NCBI GenBank assembly: GCA_036723975.1
Contig: DAIMGJ010000019.1
Coordinates: forward strand, 1 to 39,805
DNA: 39,805 bases
Direction: 5' to 3'
Source: JAILEN01 sp036723975
GTDB taxonomy: Bacteria > Bacillota > Clostridia > Lachnospirales > Lachnospiraceae
Below, in pieces: positions 7,363 through 14,354 of the stretch. The stretch's first letter is position 1, and every line of letters starts with the position of its first letter. The notes under the pieces are model-generated. The model saw nothing but the letters and a program-made list of their open reading frames with translations, was not told the origin of the DNA and searched no databases. Position numbers and translations under genes: made by a program.

Positions 7363-7998
7363 TTACTCTTCTTCACCGGAAATCTTCGGCAGGCTCCAAC
7401 GGAAATGCGCAGCAAGCATTCGAATCACAATGGTGGAAATAGAGCAGGTAAGGATTGCTGCTGTTACACCAAAATAATAAAGCACCGGAATATATAAAAG
7501 TGCTCCCACCAAGGATGCACAGGCATAAATGTGCTTTACAAAAATATAGGGACGATCTCCGGCAAAAATATCACGAAGAACTCCTCCACCCACACCGGTA
7601 ATTACACCAAGTGCTACGGCAAAAAACGCGTTCTTCCCATAGCCGGCATTGTATACGGCATTGATTCCGACTGCAGTAAAAATTCCAAGGCCGATGGCAT
7701 CTGCAAGTTGAATGATGGAGCTTACTTTTTCAGACTCCAAAATATTCCAATTGTACTTTGCAGGGATAAACACAATCGCCGATGTTAAAAGTCCAAACAC
7801 CGCATAAATCGGTTCTTTAAACATTGTGGGTGGAATACGGCCCAGCATAATATCACGAAGCACACCACCGCCGCAGGCCGTTGTGACACCCATAATCATA
7901 ATGCCAAGCAAATCCATCTTCTTTTTTGTGGCTGTTACAGCACCGGAAATGGCAAAAGCCACGGTGCCGATTAACTCAAGTATCGTTACAAAAAACAT
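7363..7998 (-). CDS. TRIC/UPF0126-family cation channel-like membrane protein
   Basis: A 211-residue protein of about seven membrane segments. It has the family's internal duplication: TTACGGGVLRDIMLGRIPP in the first half is echoed by ITGVGGGVLRDIFAGDRPY in the second. Prokaryotic TRIC proteins (UPF0126, YadS-like) form trimeric monovalent-cation channels; the cargo of this one is unknown. It starts 18 bases after the preceding small membrane-anchored protein, in one apparent operon that begins with the pyruvate kinase homologue. The ribosome binding site is AAAAGGAA. Confidence 0.9.
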   Translation of the reverse strand: MFFVTILELIGTVAFAISGAVTATKKKMDLLGIMIMGVTTACGGGVLRDIMLGRIPPTMFKEPIYAVFGLLTSAIVFIPAKYNWNILESEKVSSIIQLADAIGLGIFTAVGINAVYNAGYGKNAFFAVALGVITGVGGGVLRDIFAGDRPYIFVKHIYACASLVGALLYIPVLYYFGVTAAILTCSISTIVIRMLAAHFRWSLPKISGEEE

Positions 7999-8016
7999 CT
8001 ATTTGATCATTTCCTT

Positions 8017-8505
8017 TTACGCATTTATTGTTGCATCCAACGAGGATTGGAAGTGATTTTCCTTTTCCAATCGGCGAAGAAAGTCGCTTCCATCGCATCC
8101 GTAAGCCATTAAATCATAGACTTCCTGCATCAAATCGGAAGTTTCAAAGTCAAATTTTTCCGGTTTATGCTCTGCTTCCGTCGCACCTGCAACAGACACC
8201 ACCGTTTGCTCATTTGCCTCTTCTTTTTCATGAATGGATGTGTGAATCCGGGAAGCATCCGCCGCTTTTTGTTGCTCCAGTCTGCGGGTGTTGATATCCG
8301 TTGCCGCTCTCTCATTTTCTTTTCTTCGTCTTACGATGTCATTGGAAGAATGCTTCTTTTTATTCTGTCCAAGGGAAGCCTGTCGTTGTCTTTCCTCTTC
8401 CGCTTTTTTTAATTCTTCTGCCCGGCGCTCTTTTTTCTTCTTGTTTGCATAAATAGCAATAACTATCACACCTACTGTCACTAAAAATCCAAAAAAATCG
8501 TCCAT
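8017..8505 (-). CDS. Small single-pass membrane protein with charged coiled-coil tail
   Basis: A 162-residue protein I cannot assign to a named family. Residues 4-20 form one membrane helix (FFGFLVTVGVIVIAIYA). A strongly basic then mixed-charge, helix-prone stretch rich in Lys, Glu, Arg and Gln follows to about residue 95, then an acidic tail. The start is the internal ATG at 8503-8505, with AGGGGTGA at the right distance; an in-frame ATG six codons upstream has no such site. The N-out/C-in topology is inferred from the flanking lysines. It lies between a pyruvate kinase-like gene and the TRIC-like gene in an apparent three-gene operon. No function is suggested by the sequence. Confidence 0.75.
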   Translation of the reverse strand: MDDFFGFLVTVGVIVIAIYANKKKKERRAEELKKAEEERQRQASLGQNKKKHSSNDIVRRRKENERAATDINTRRLEQQKAADASRIHTSIHEKEEANEQTVVSVAGATEAEHKPEKFDFETSDLMQEVYDLMAYGCDGSDFLRRLEKENHFQSSLDATINA

Positions 8506-8548
8506 ATTTTCACCCCTAATCACATAACATAATGATTCAGCAACGTAA

Positions 8549-9517
8549 CTATACCATATCCACCGTTTTTCGCAAGTAACGAATAACTTCCACCGGATAT
8601 TCTCCCACGGCGGTTTCTCCGGTTACCATAACAGAAGCCGCTCCATCCAATGCAGCATTGTAGATATCGCTTACTTCCGCTCTTGTCGGAACCTTCGAAT
8701 GTTCCATGGAGGAAAGCATCTGTGTCACTACCATAAAAGGCTTCTTTGCGTCTTGACATGCCTTTGAAATCTGCTTTTGTACTTTGGGCAACTCCCAAAG
8801 AGGCATGCTGTTTCCCAAATCTCCTCTGGCAATCACCACTTCATCGCAAACGTCCAAAAGATTCTTCAACTGTTCCACGCCAGATTTGTTTTCAATCTTT
8901 GCATATAATCTCAAATCTTCACAACCTTTTTCTTTCAAACACTGTCTTACCTGAAGTAAGTCTTCCCGACTGCGAGCAAAAGGCTGCATGATTCCTGTGA
9001 TTCCATATTCTTTCGCAACCTTGATATTTTCTATATCCCGCTCCGTCATTACAGGCATCTGTACCTGTGCACCCTCAAGGGCAATACTTTTTCTAGATGA
9101 AAGTATCCCTCCGCGAAGCACTTTGGTGACACAGCAATCCGAAGTCACCTCTACTGATTCCACCAATAGTTTTCCATCGTCCAAAAGAATCTTCATTCCT
9201 GAAGTTATCGCTCTTAAGATTCGAGCATCCAAAGGCACTCCGCCATTTCCAAGAATCAGGTTTTCTCCTTCAACAAGTGTATAGGTCGAATCCAAATCTC
9301 CGATACGAAGTTCCGGTCCCTGCATATCAATTAAAATCTTTGGTATAGTGCGCGTCTTTTCAGCCGCTGCATGAATACGATGAATCTTCTCCCTGCAATC
9401 GGAAAGCATGACATGAGAAAGATTTATTCGAATCCCTGTCATTCCTTCCTCAAACATGGCAGTCAACACTTCTTCGCTTTCACAACTCGGGCCCAATGTT
9501 CCAAATACATCTATCAT
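8549..9517 (-). CDS. Pyruvate kinase homologue consisting of the barrel only
   Basis: A 322-residue protein; full pyruvate kinases are about 470-590. It retains GTLGPSCES, the substrate/cation segment GIRINLSH, KIENKSGVEQL with the catalytic Lys, VIARGDLGNSMP, TQMLSSM and PTRAEVSDIYNAALDGA. The DTKGPE motif reads DMQGPELRIG. It stops after the final barrel helix, so the C-terminal allosteric domain is missing. The 43 bases to the next gene hold no remnant of it, arguing against a recent frameshift. It may be an unregulated kinase or an enzyme of related phosphoryl chemistry; glycolytic pyruvate kinase is presumably encoded elsewhere. The start is an ATG with AAGGAGAT, and a promoter lies at 9577-9605. 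Confidence 0.85.
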   Translation of the reverse strand: MIDVFGTLGPSCESEEVLTAMFEEGMTGIRINLSHVMLSDCREKIHRIHAAAEKTRTIPKILIDMQGPELRIGDLDSTYTLVEGENLILGNGGVPLDARILRAITSGMKILLDDGKLLVESVEVTSDCCVTKVLRGGILSSRKSIALEGAQVQMPVMTERDIENIKVAKEYGITGIMQPFARSREDLLQVRQCLKEKGCEDLRLYAKIENKSGVEQLKNLLDVCDEVVIARGDLGNSMPLWELPKVQKQISKACQDAKKPFMVVTQMLSSMEHSKVPTRAEVSDIYNAALDGAASVMVTGETAVGEYPVEVIRYLRKTVDMV

Positions 9518-9576
9518 TTTATCTCCTTCAAAACATCTTCATAATCATTTTCCATAATAAGCTTATCCTAAGGGTG

Positions 9577-9605
9577 ATAATAATTCATCTTATGTTGTAA
9601 TACAA
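9577..9605 (-). promoter_or_regulatory. Promoter of the pyruvate kinase-like operon
   Basis: Minus-strand -35 TTGTAT (9600-9605), 17-bp spacer and -10 TATTAT (9577-9582), 60 bases before the start codon. It lies in the gap between the accessory cassette and the host operon. Confidence 0.55.
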
Positions 9606-9713
9606 CTCGTAGCTAAAAGATTCTAAAGGAAAAGAAAACGGAATCGACCAATTGAAAACCTCGGATCAGATGACCATTTGCATTAGCGTCACATTCGAAG
9701 AAGTTGAAGAATA

Positions 9714-9747
9714 AAAGGTGACAGAGAACCATCCCCCTGTCACCTTT
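9714..9747 (-). repeat. REP-like palindrome, copy 1 (possible terminator of the nuclease cassette)
   Basis: A perfect 11-bp inverted repeat, AAAGGTGACAG / CTGTCACCTTT, flanks a 12-base loop AGAACCATCCCC. On the minus strand it is followed by TTTTATTC, so it can also terminate the GIY-YIG gene that ends five bases away. The core recurs at 11653-11679 and 11690-11715 in the same orientation. Confidence 0.8.
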
Positions 9748-9751
9748 GCCT

Positions 9752-10600
9752 TTAGTTATCATTCATTCCAAATTGAATTGTCAATAGTTTTTTCTTCCAT
9801 CTAGACTCGATAGCTATAATCTCTTCATCTGTCATTGTTTTAGGTAGAATTTGAAGAATAGAAAATTGAAAGGCGTGATATCTATCTGGACAATTACATA
9901 TTACTTCTTTCATGAGTTTATTATTCCCATGAAATGATGATACATAACAACTCCATCTTCCCAACAAACCATCTTTTCCATAAGCAGAACCAATATACTG
10001 TTTACCAGTCTCCGTATCAACTATAAGGTATATAGCATGCACAGATTTTAAAGCCGTATGCCAAGCCTCATATACCACAGGATTATTAATAATCTCTTTT
10101 AAATCGTCGTATTTAATTATTGTATCTTCATATCCCATGAAAATTTTCTTTTCATCAGGGAGGAGCCAAACAATTGGCTTTTCATTACTTCCTTTTTGAT
10201 GCCAAGCTCTAGCCCCAATCCATTCAATAATTAGCTTGTTTTCATAAGGCTCCAATATATCTATTTTCTTTAATTTAAATATTGAGTTTTCTCCGTTATA
10301 CTTTTTCGCTTCAGTTTCCGGCAAGTTTGGACAAATACAATCTGGTGTGTCCTGTATTTGTTCCCCTACTTCATATATAGAATGAAACTTTGCCAATGTT
10401 CCCTCAGAACTAACAAATACAGCCCAATACTTATATCCCTTGCTAAAATCTCTTTTTTGATGCTGAGTATATTCCAATATCAGCCCTCTTTTAGCGCATT
10501 CATTAAAGTTTTTATCTGAATAAGCGTGTCTAATTAACTTAACGTCTTTTGGATTAATACCTGCTTTTTCTAATACATCAGAAAAACTTAATACCGCCAT
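9752..10600 (-). CDS. GIY-YIG nuclease family protein
   Basis: A 282-residue protein. The C-terminal third is a GIY-YIG nuclease domain: AIYLIVDTETGKQYIGSAYG (189-208), catalytic Arg in GRW (R215) and the metal-binding Glu in IESRWKKKL (E265), ending near an FGMNDN tail typical of the family. Residues 1-180 form an unassigned N-terminal region with KYWAVFVSSEGTLAKFHSIYEV, possibly a recognition domain. It lies 22 bases after the HNH gene (ribosome binding site GAGGAGAG), in one operon. The pair is AT-richer by eye than its neighbours and is bracketed by REP-like palindromes, suggesting acquisition. A defence or DNA-processing role is inference. Confidence 0.85.
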   Translation of the reverse strand: MAVLSFSDVLEKAGINPKDVKLIRHAYSDKNFNECAKRGLILEYTQHQKRDFSKGYKYWAVFVSSEGTLAKFHSIYEVGEQIQDTPDCICPNLPETEAKKYNGENSIFKLKKIDILEPYENKLIIEWIGARAWHQKGSNEKPIVWLLPDEKKIFMGYEDTIIKYDDLKEIINNPVVYEAWHTALKSVHAIYLIVDTETGKQYIGSAYGKDGLLGRWSCYVSSFHGNNKLMKEVICNCPDRYHAFQFSILQILPKTMTDEEIIAIESRWKKKLLTIQFGMNDN

Positions 10601-10622
10601 TTTATATCTCTCCTCATATTAA

Positions 10623-11480
10623 TTAATCATCTTTTTCTGCTATATCACACAAAAATCTAACATCTTCTGCATCGTTAACTATATGCATCTTTCTATGACA
10701 GTTTGGGCACAATGCTACGACATTATAAGGAGAATCCTCTCCTCCTTTAGATAACCATTTTATATGGTGAGATTCTAAATATGGGTCTCCACTTTTATCA
10801 TTGAACGGAGCAGGTTTTCCACACAATTGACATATGCCTTTAGCTCTTCTTTTTGCATTGCAGGATATGTATGGATCTCTATATCGAGCAATAGTCTCCT
10901 TGACAATTACAGTCTTATTATTACTTCTAGTTTTTGCAATTTGCTTTAATGCCTCTTCAGGTAATGACATTGCATGCTGCTCTATTTCCTCTTTACTATG
11001 AGCATCATCAAGCGGTTCTACATTACAATCTATAAGCTTTATATCCCTTACAGGAGTTCCTATTAATTCTACCTTTGTAGCAATTCGAGAGAAGTAATGA
11101 TCATTAGCTTTTGATTTATTTTGGTCGGAAACAAAAACACCTTTAAAATAGTAATTATTATCCTTCTGATTGAACGCAAAAGTCAGTCTATATGGATTTG
11201 CTTTATATACATTTGCTGAATGCTCATTTATGTCAGAGACCTCTACATTATATTCTCTTATAATATTTTCATCTTCATATAATACATTACACCATCCATT
11301 TTTCGCTTTAGGCGACCCATCCCTATTAATTAGAATTTTCGGGAACCATATCATCCAATCACTCACACCCTTAGGTCTCCAATCAGCCTGCATATGTCCC
11401 CTTAATGAATATCCAAAATATCCGTTTATAATGTCAATATGAAGATGATTTCCCTCTGCCTTGGCTACATCTAAAACCAC
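10623..11480 (-). CDS. HNH endonuclease family protein with unassigned N-terminal domain
   Basis: A 285-residue protein. Residues 215-270 form a classic zinc-supported HNH domain: GICQLCGK (C217, C220), ESHHIKWLSKGGEDSPYN (H238, H239) and LCPNCHRKMH (C258, C261, H262). The first 170 residues (for example RPKGVSDWMIWFPKIL and YYFKGVFVSD) are mixed alpha/beta and not recognised; in McrA-like enzymes this position holds a DNA or modified-base reader. The start is a GTG with GGAGGAG upstream. An ATG one base before is out of frame. A TATAAT box at 11504-11509 could be the promoter but has no good -35. It is first in a two-gene operon with the GIY-YIG gene. Confidence 0.85.
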   Translation of the reverse strand: MVLDVAKAEGNHLHIDIINGYFGYSLRGHMQADWRPKGVSDWMIWFPKILINRDGSPKAKNGWCNVLYEDENIIREYNVEVSDINEHSANVYKANPYRLTFAFNQKDNNYYFKGVFVSDQNKSKANDHYFSRIATKVELIGTPVRDIKLIDCNVEPLDDAHSKEEIEQHAMSLPEEALKQIAKTRSNNKTVIVKETIARYRDPYISCNAKRRAKGICQLCGKPAPFNDKSGDPYLESHHIKWLSKGGEDSPYNVVALCPNCHRKMHIVNDAEDVRFLCDIAEKDD

Positions 11481-11652
11481 ATTTCTCCTCCATGTACATA
11501 CCTATTATAAATTTACAAAAAATTCTTTTTCTCAAATATACGAGTCACCAGTATAACCCTCGAATAATCCAATGCTCACCGAATTATAACACCCTGAATC
11601 GCGCTGCTTAAAGAGAATATGCCAACGGTTGCAAATCCGCATTTCTTAACAA

Positions 11653-11679
11653 TGACAGAGAACCGTCCCCCCTTTCACC
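11653..11679 (-). repeat. REP-like palindrome, copy 2 (degenerate)
   Basis: Reads TGACAGAGAACCGTCCCC then CCTTTCACC on the plus strand. The core matches copies 1 and 3, but the right arm is altered, so the hairpin is weakened. It lies ten bases from copy 3. Confidence 0.65.
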
Positions 11680-11683
11680 TCAT

Positions 11684-11715
11684 AAAAAAGTGACAGAGAG
11701 CCGTCCCCCTGTCAC
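11684..11715 (-). repeat. REP-like palindrome, copy 3, also terminator-like for the MFS gene
   Basis: A 7-bp perfect inverted repeat GTGACAG / CTGTCAC (11690-11696, 11709-11715) surrounds AGAGCCGTCCCC. On the minus strand it follows the MFS stop codon by seven bases and is followed by TTTTTT (11684-11689), so it should terminate that gene. Confidence 0.8.
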
Positions 11716-11722
11716 CTTTCAT

Positions 11723-13108
11723 TTATTTAAATGTATCTGCAGTGATATTATCCAAGTCTACATCCTTGGTTTCTTTTACCTTTGTCATAAGGATAAGAAG
11801 TGACAAGAACATAAACGGTACACAGATTACCAAAAACAACACATCCATGGATACGAAGTTCTGGCATACGATAAAGATAATCTGTCCCAAGAAGCTTCCC
11901 GCACCGATCAAAACTGACATAACTCCCATTACGGAAGAACGCATTCCGGAAGGTGTGGATTCTGCCGGCATGGTAAGAATCAATGTATCAGACATAGACC
12001 AAAGTCCTCCGATAGAGCATCCGTAGGCTGCGCCTGCAGCAAACGCTCCCCAACCGAAACGGCATGCCAAAACAAAGAGTAGCAATCCAACAAGAGCAAT
12101 TCCGCCAAGAATCAGGCACACTTTCTTTCTTCCCAGCTTATCGGAAAAGAATCCACTTGAAATGGTAAGTACACCATTAAAGAGCGGATAAAAAACCAAA
12201 ACCTGTGCTACTGCAGCTGTGGTCATAGAACCTTCCAAAACAGATGCATAGTAAGATGTATAAAAGGTTGTTGCAAAGAAGATAAATCCTGCAATCAGAA
12301 TCCATCGGAGCTGCTTATTGGTAAAGATAAATTTGATTGCTTTAAACACGCCACCCTCATCTGCGGTTGCATTTGCTTTATTTTCTGCTTCCTTTGCAGC
12401 CTTTTCCTCCGGTGTCATGGTAAGGAATCTTCTTCTTTGTTCCACAAATACCGGTGTTTCCTTCAAGAGGAAGAAAGAAATCACACCTACCACAATCGCT
12501 ACAATCACCGGAATCAGATATACCATTCTCCAACTGTCCGGTTCGGTATCATTTAAAAACAGCTTGGAAAATACACCGATCAAAGAAACGCTGATTAAGG
12601 CGATTCCTTTTGCGATAAAACTGTAGGTCGCACGTTTTTCCTTTGGTGCAGTTTCCATAATGTACAAAACCTGCATATCGTTCGGTGTAAAAAAGAGCAT
12701 AAACAGCATACCGATAATATACATTGGCACATTTTGAGCCATCATAACCACACACATTCCAAGTCCCATACCAACCGTATTAATCATCAAAAAGATACGA
12801 CGGCCGTACTTATCGGAAAGTGCCTTATAAAATGGCGTAACAATAAGCAAAAATGTGGACGCCACCTGTATCGGTGCCACTGTTGTAAATGCCGCTTTGT
12901 ATTCCGGTGAATTTACATCACGAGATGTGATATGGAATAAATCATAAAGGATATACGGCTGCATCGCCGCATTCATGTTGGATGTAATCTCATCCACAAT
13001 GTAGATAATGGTAAGAACCACCATGGCAAAGCCCAGATAGCCTGCCGTAACATGAAACGCTGCCTGTTTGTTTAAGCGTTCCAATTCCCTCTTTTCTTTC
13101 TCATTCAT
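11723..13108 (-). CDS. MFS transporter
   Basis: A 461-residue, 12-helix major facilitator. The loop 2-3 signature reads DKYGRRIFL and its second-half counterpart SDKLGRKKVCLI. A cytoplasmic central loop of charged residues (about 240-270) separates the two bundles. The substrate is unknown; the sequence does not match a subfamily I recognise with confidence. The start is the ATG at 13106-13108, with GGGGGT ten bases upstream. Longer in-frame forms would run into the hairpin at 13140-13168 and have no better site. It is monocistronic: a terminator-like repeat follows and another terminator precedes it. Confidence 0.88.
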   Translation of the reverse strand: MNEKEKRELERLNKQAAFHVTAGYLGFAMVVLTIIYIVDEITSNMNAAMQPYILYDLFHITSRDVNSPEYKAAFTTVAPIQVASTFLLIVTPFYKALSDKYGRRIFLMINTVGMGLGMCVVMMAQNVPMYIIGMLFMLFFTPNDMQVLYIMETAPKEKRATYSFIAKGIALISVSLIGVFSKLFLNDTEPDSWRMVYLIPVIVAIVVGVISFFLLKETPVFVEQRRRFLTMTPEEKAAKEAENKANATADEGGVFKAIKFIFTNKQLRWILIAGFIFFATTFYTSYYASVLEGSMTTAAVAQVLVFYPLFNGVLTISSGFFSDKLGRKKVCLILGGIALVGLLLFVLACRFGWGAFAAGAAYGCSIGGLWSMSDTLILTMPAESTPSGMRSSVMGVMSVLIGAGSFLGQIIFIVCQNFVSMDVLFLVICVPFMFLSLLILMTKVKETKDVDLDNITADTFK

Positions 13109-13133
13109 AAGAAAATATACCCCCAAGCATAAT

Positions 13134-13175
13134 AAAAAAGTCTTGTGTGCATTTAATACACACAAGACCATTATA
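13134..13175 (-). terminator. Intrinsic terminator with a nested -10 box upstream of the MFS gene
   Basis: The minus-strand GTCTTGTGTG and CACACAAGAC (10 bp, perfect, 9-base loop, 13140-13168) are followed by TTTTTT (13134-13139). It terminates transcripts from the GGDEF gene. A TATAAT box at 13170-13175 lies immediately upstream. If used, transcription would start near 13163, inside the first arm, so the MFS transcript would carry only half the stem. No convincing -35 is seen. Confidence 0.8.
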
Positions 13176-13225
13176 TCATTCTCAAGGTTTCTCGCCACTC
13201 ATTTTCACCCTGAATTTATGCAATT

Positions 13226-14332
13226 TTAATCATTTCGGGAAGCTTTTATTCTCTCTTTATCCTCATACATCTTTTCATCCGCACGGGCAACCATTTTCTC
13301 GACGGTATCATCTTCCTGATGTAGTGTGCTTCCCACACTGATTGTAATCGGAATCCGAAGTCCCTCTGTGGTAACAAGCGGTTTTTCTTTTACTTTGTTT
13401 TGAACTTTTCTCGCAATATCTTCCGGTTTTTCCAAATCATTGCCAAGAATCAATCCCACAAATTCGTCACCACCATAGCGGTAAAACATATTGTTACCGT
13501 CGTTGCAAAAAGACTTTAAAACATTTGCCACAAAAAGAATCGCTTCATCTCCCACGATATGTCCGTAGGTATCATTAATGTGTTTGAAATTGTTTACATC
13601 AATAACAACCGTCCCCAGCACGGCATCTTCTTCTGCTTTTTGATTGTAGTCATTAAAAAATGTTATGCGATTTCTAAGTCCCGTAGCCATATCATGTGTA
13701 GACATATACTGCGAGTTTCTAAGTGCCTCATAGGTCTTTAATCTCTGATATACCAAAAAGCATCCGCACAGATATGCAGTAAATGACATAATCAAAATAT
13801 TACTGATAGAGACAAAGATATGGTAGTCTTCCACATCAAAAAAATAGGAAATAGCCACAATTAAATAGACCGATAAGAAAATCTGATAAATCAATTTTCT
13901 CCAGGGAAGATCCGTAATCAAAACCGGATACAAGGTCAGGCACATCATAAGCGGAATAAGATTTGAAACCTCAAATCGTCCGACGTAATCATGGATTATG
14001 CATACATAAGCAAAGATAAATGTTCCAAATGCGTATACGATAATAAGAGAACCTGTCACTCCTTTTTTTCGCTTCATGAACCAAAAGCCATGTTGCATGA
14101 ACCCCAAAAGGAAGGGAATACCTGCAAAATACGGAATCACCATCTTTGTGTAGCCTATCAGCAGCTGGTAGATCATCCCCACCAAAAGAGCAAAAACGGT
14201 AATCAGGCTTCCGGTCATGGTAAGGCCATAATTGGAACTTGCAATTTCATTCTCGCTTTTTTTGAAATTTCCCCTCCAATCAAAAGCAAAAATATTCATA
14301 ATAAAATGCTTAACTGAACGATTATAATCCAC
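13226..14332 (-). CDS. Membrane-bound diguanylate cyclase (GGDEF)
   Basis: A 368-residue protein. The N-terminal half (about residues 30-190) has roughly six hydrophobic helices of an unassigned sensor. A GGDEF domain follows from about residue 205, with the intact active-site motif RYGGDEFVGLI, the upstream MSTHDMATGLRNR start and VIDVNNFKHINDTYGH. The inhibitory I-site RxxD is absent five residues before the motif, so product inhibition by c-di-GMP may be weak. It should make c-di-GMP from GTP at the membrane; the stimulus is unknown. The start is a GTG with AAAGGGGA upstream. It lies 22 bases after polA, probably in its transcript, and is followed by a strong terminator. Confidence 0.92.
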   Translation of the reverse strand: MDYNRSVKHFIMNIFAFDWRGNFKKSENEIASSNYGLTMTGSLITVFALLVGMIYQLLIGYTKMVIPYFAGIPFLLGFMQHGFWFMKRKKGVTGSLIIVYAFGTFIFAYVCIIHDYVGRFEVSNLIPLMMCLTLYPVLITDLPWRKLIYQIFLSVYLIVAISYFFDVEDYHIFVSISNILIMSFTAYLCGCFLVYQRLKTYEALRNSQYMSTHDMATGLRNRITFFNDYNQKAEEDAVLGTVVIDVNNFKHINDTYGHIVGDEAILFVANVLKSFCNDGNNMFYRYGGDEFVGLILGNDLEKPEDIARKVQNKVKEKPLVTTEGLRIPITISVGSTLHQEDDTVEKMVARADEKMYEDKERIKASRND

Positions 14333-14354
14333 TGCTTTCCCCTTTTAATACGAA

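Noticed and set aside
8549..9517. Pyruvate kinase truncation caused by a frameshift or sequencing error
   Set aside because: Only 43 bases separate its stop from the next gene, and no C-domain sequence is found in any frame nearby.
9613..9714. A 33-codon open plus-strand frame ending in ...TFEEVEE-stop just before REP copy 1, looking like the end of a lost gene
   Set aside because: The length is compatible with chance, no start or ribosome binding site exists, and no homology could be recognised.
11586..11655. A minus-strand open stretch of about 23 codons between REP copy 2 and the HNH gene
   Set aside because: Too short, no start, and overlaps promoter-like AT-rich DNA; could be chance.
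9714..11715. The repeated palindromes as a CRISPR array
   Set aside because: Only three copies, two kilobases apart or tandem with a ten-base gap, no spacers, and no cas genes.
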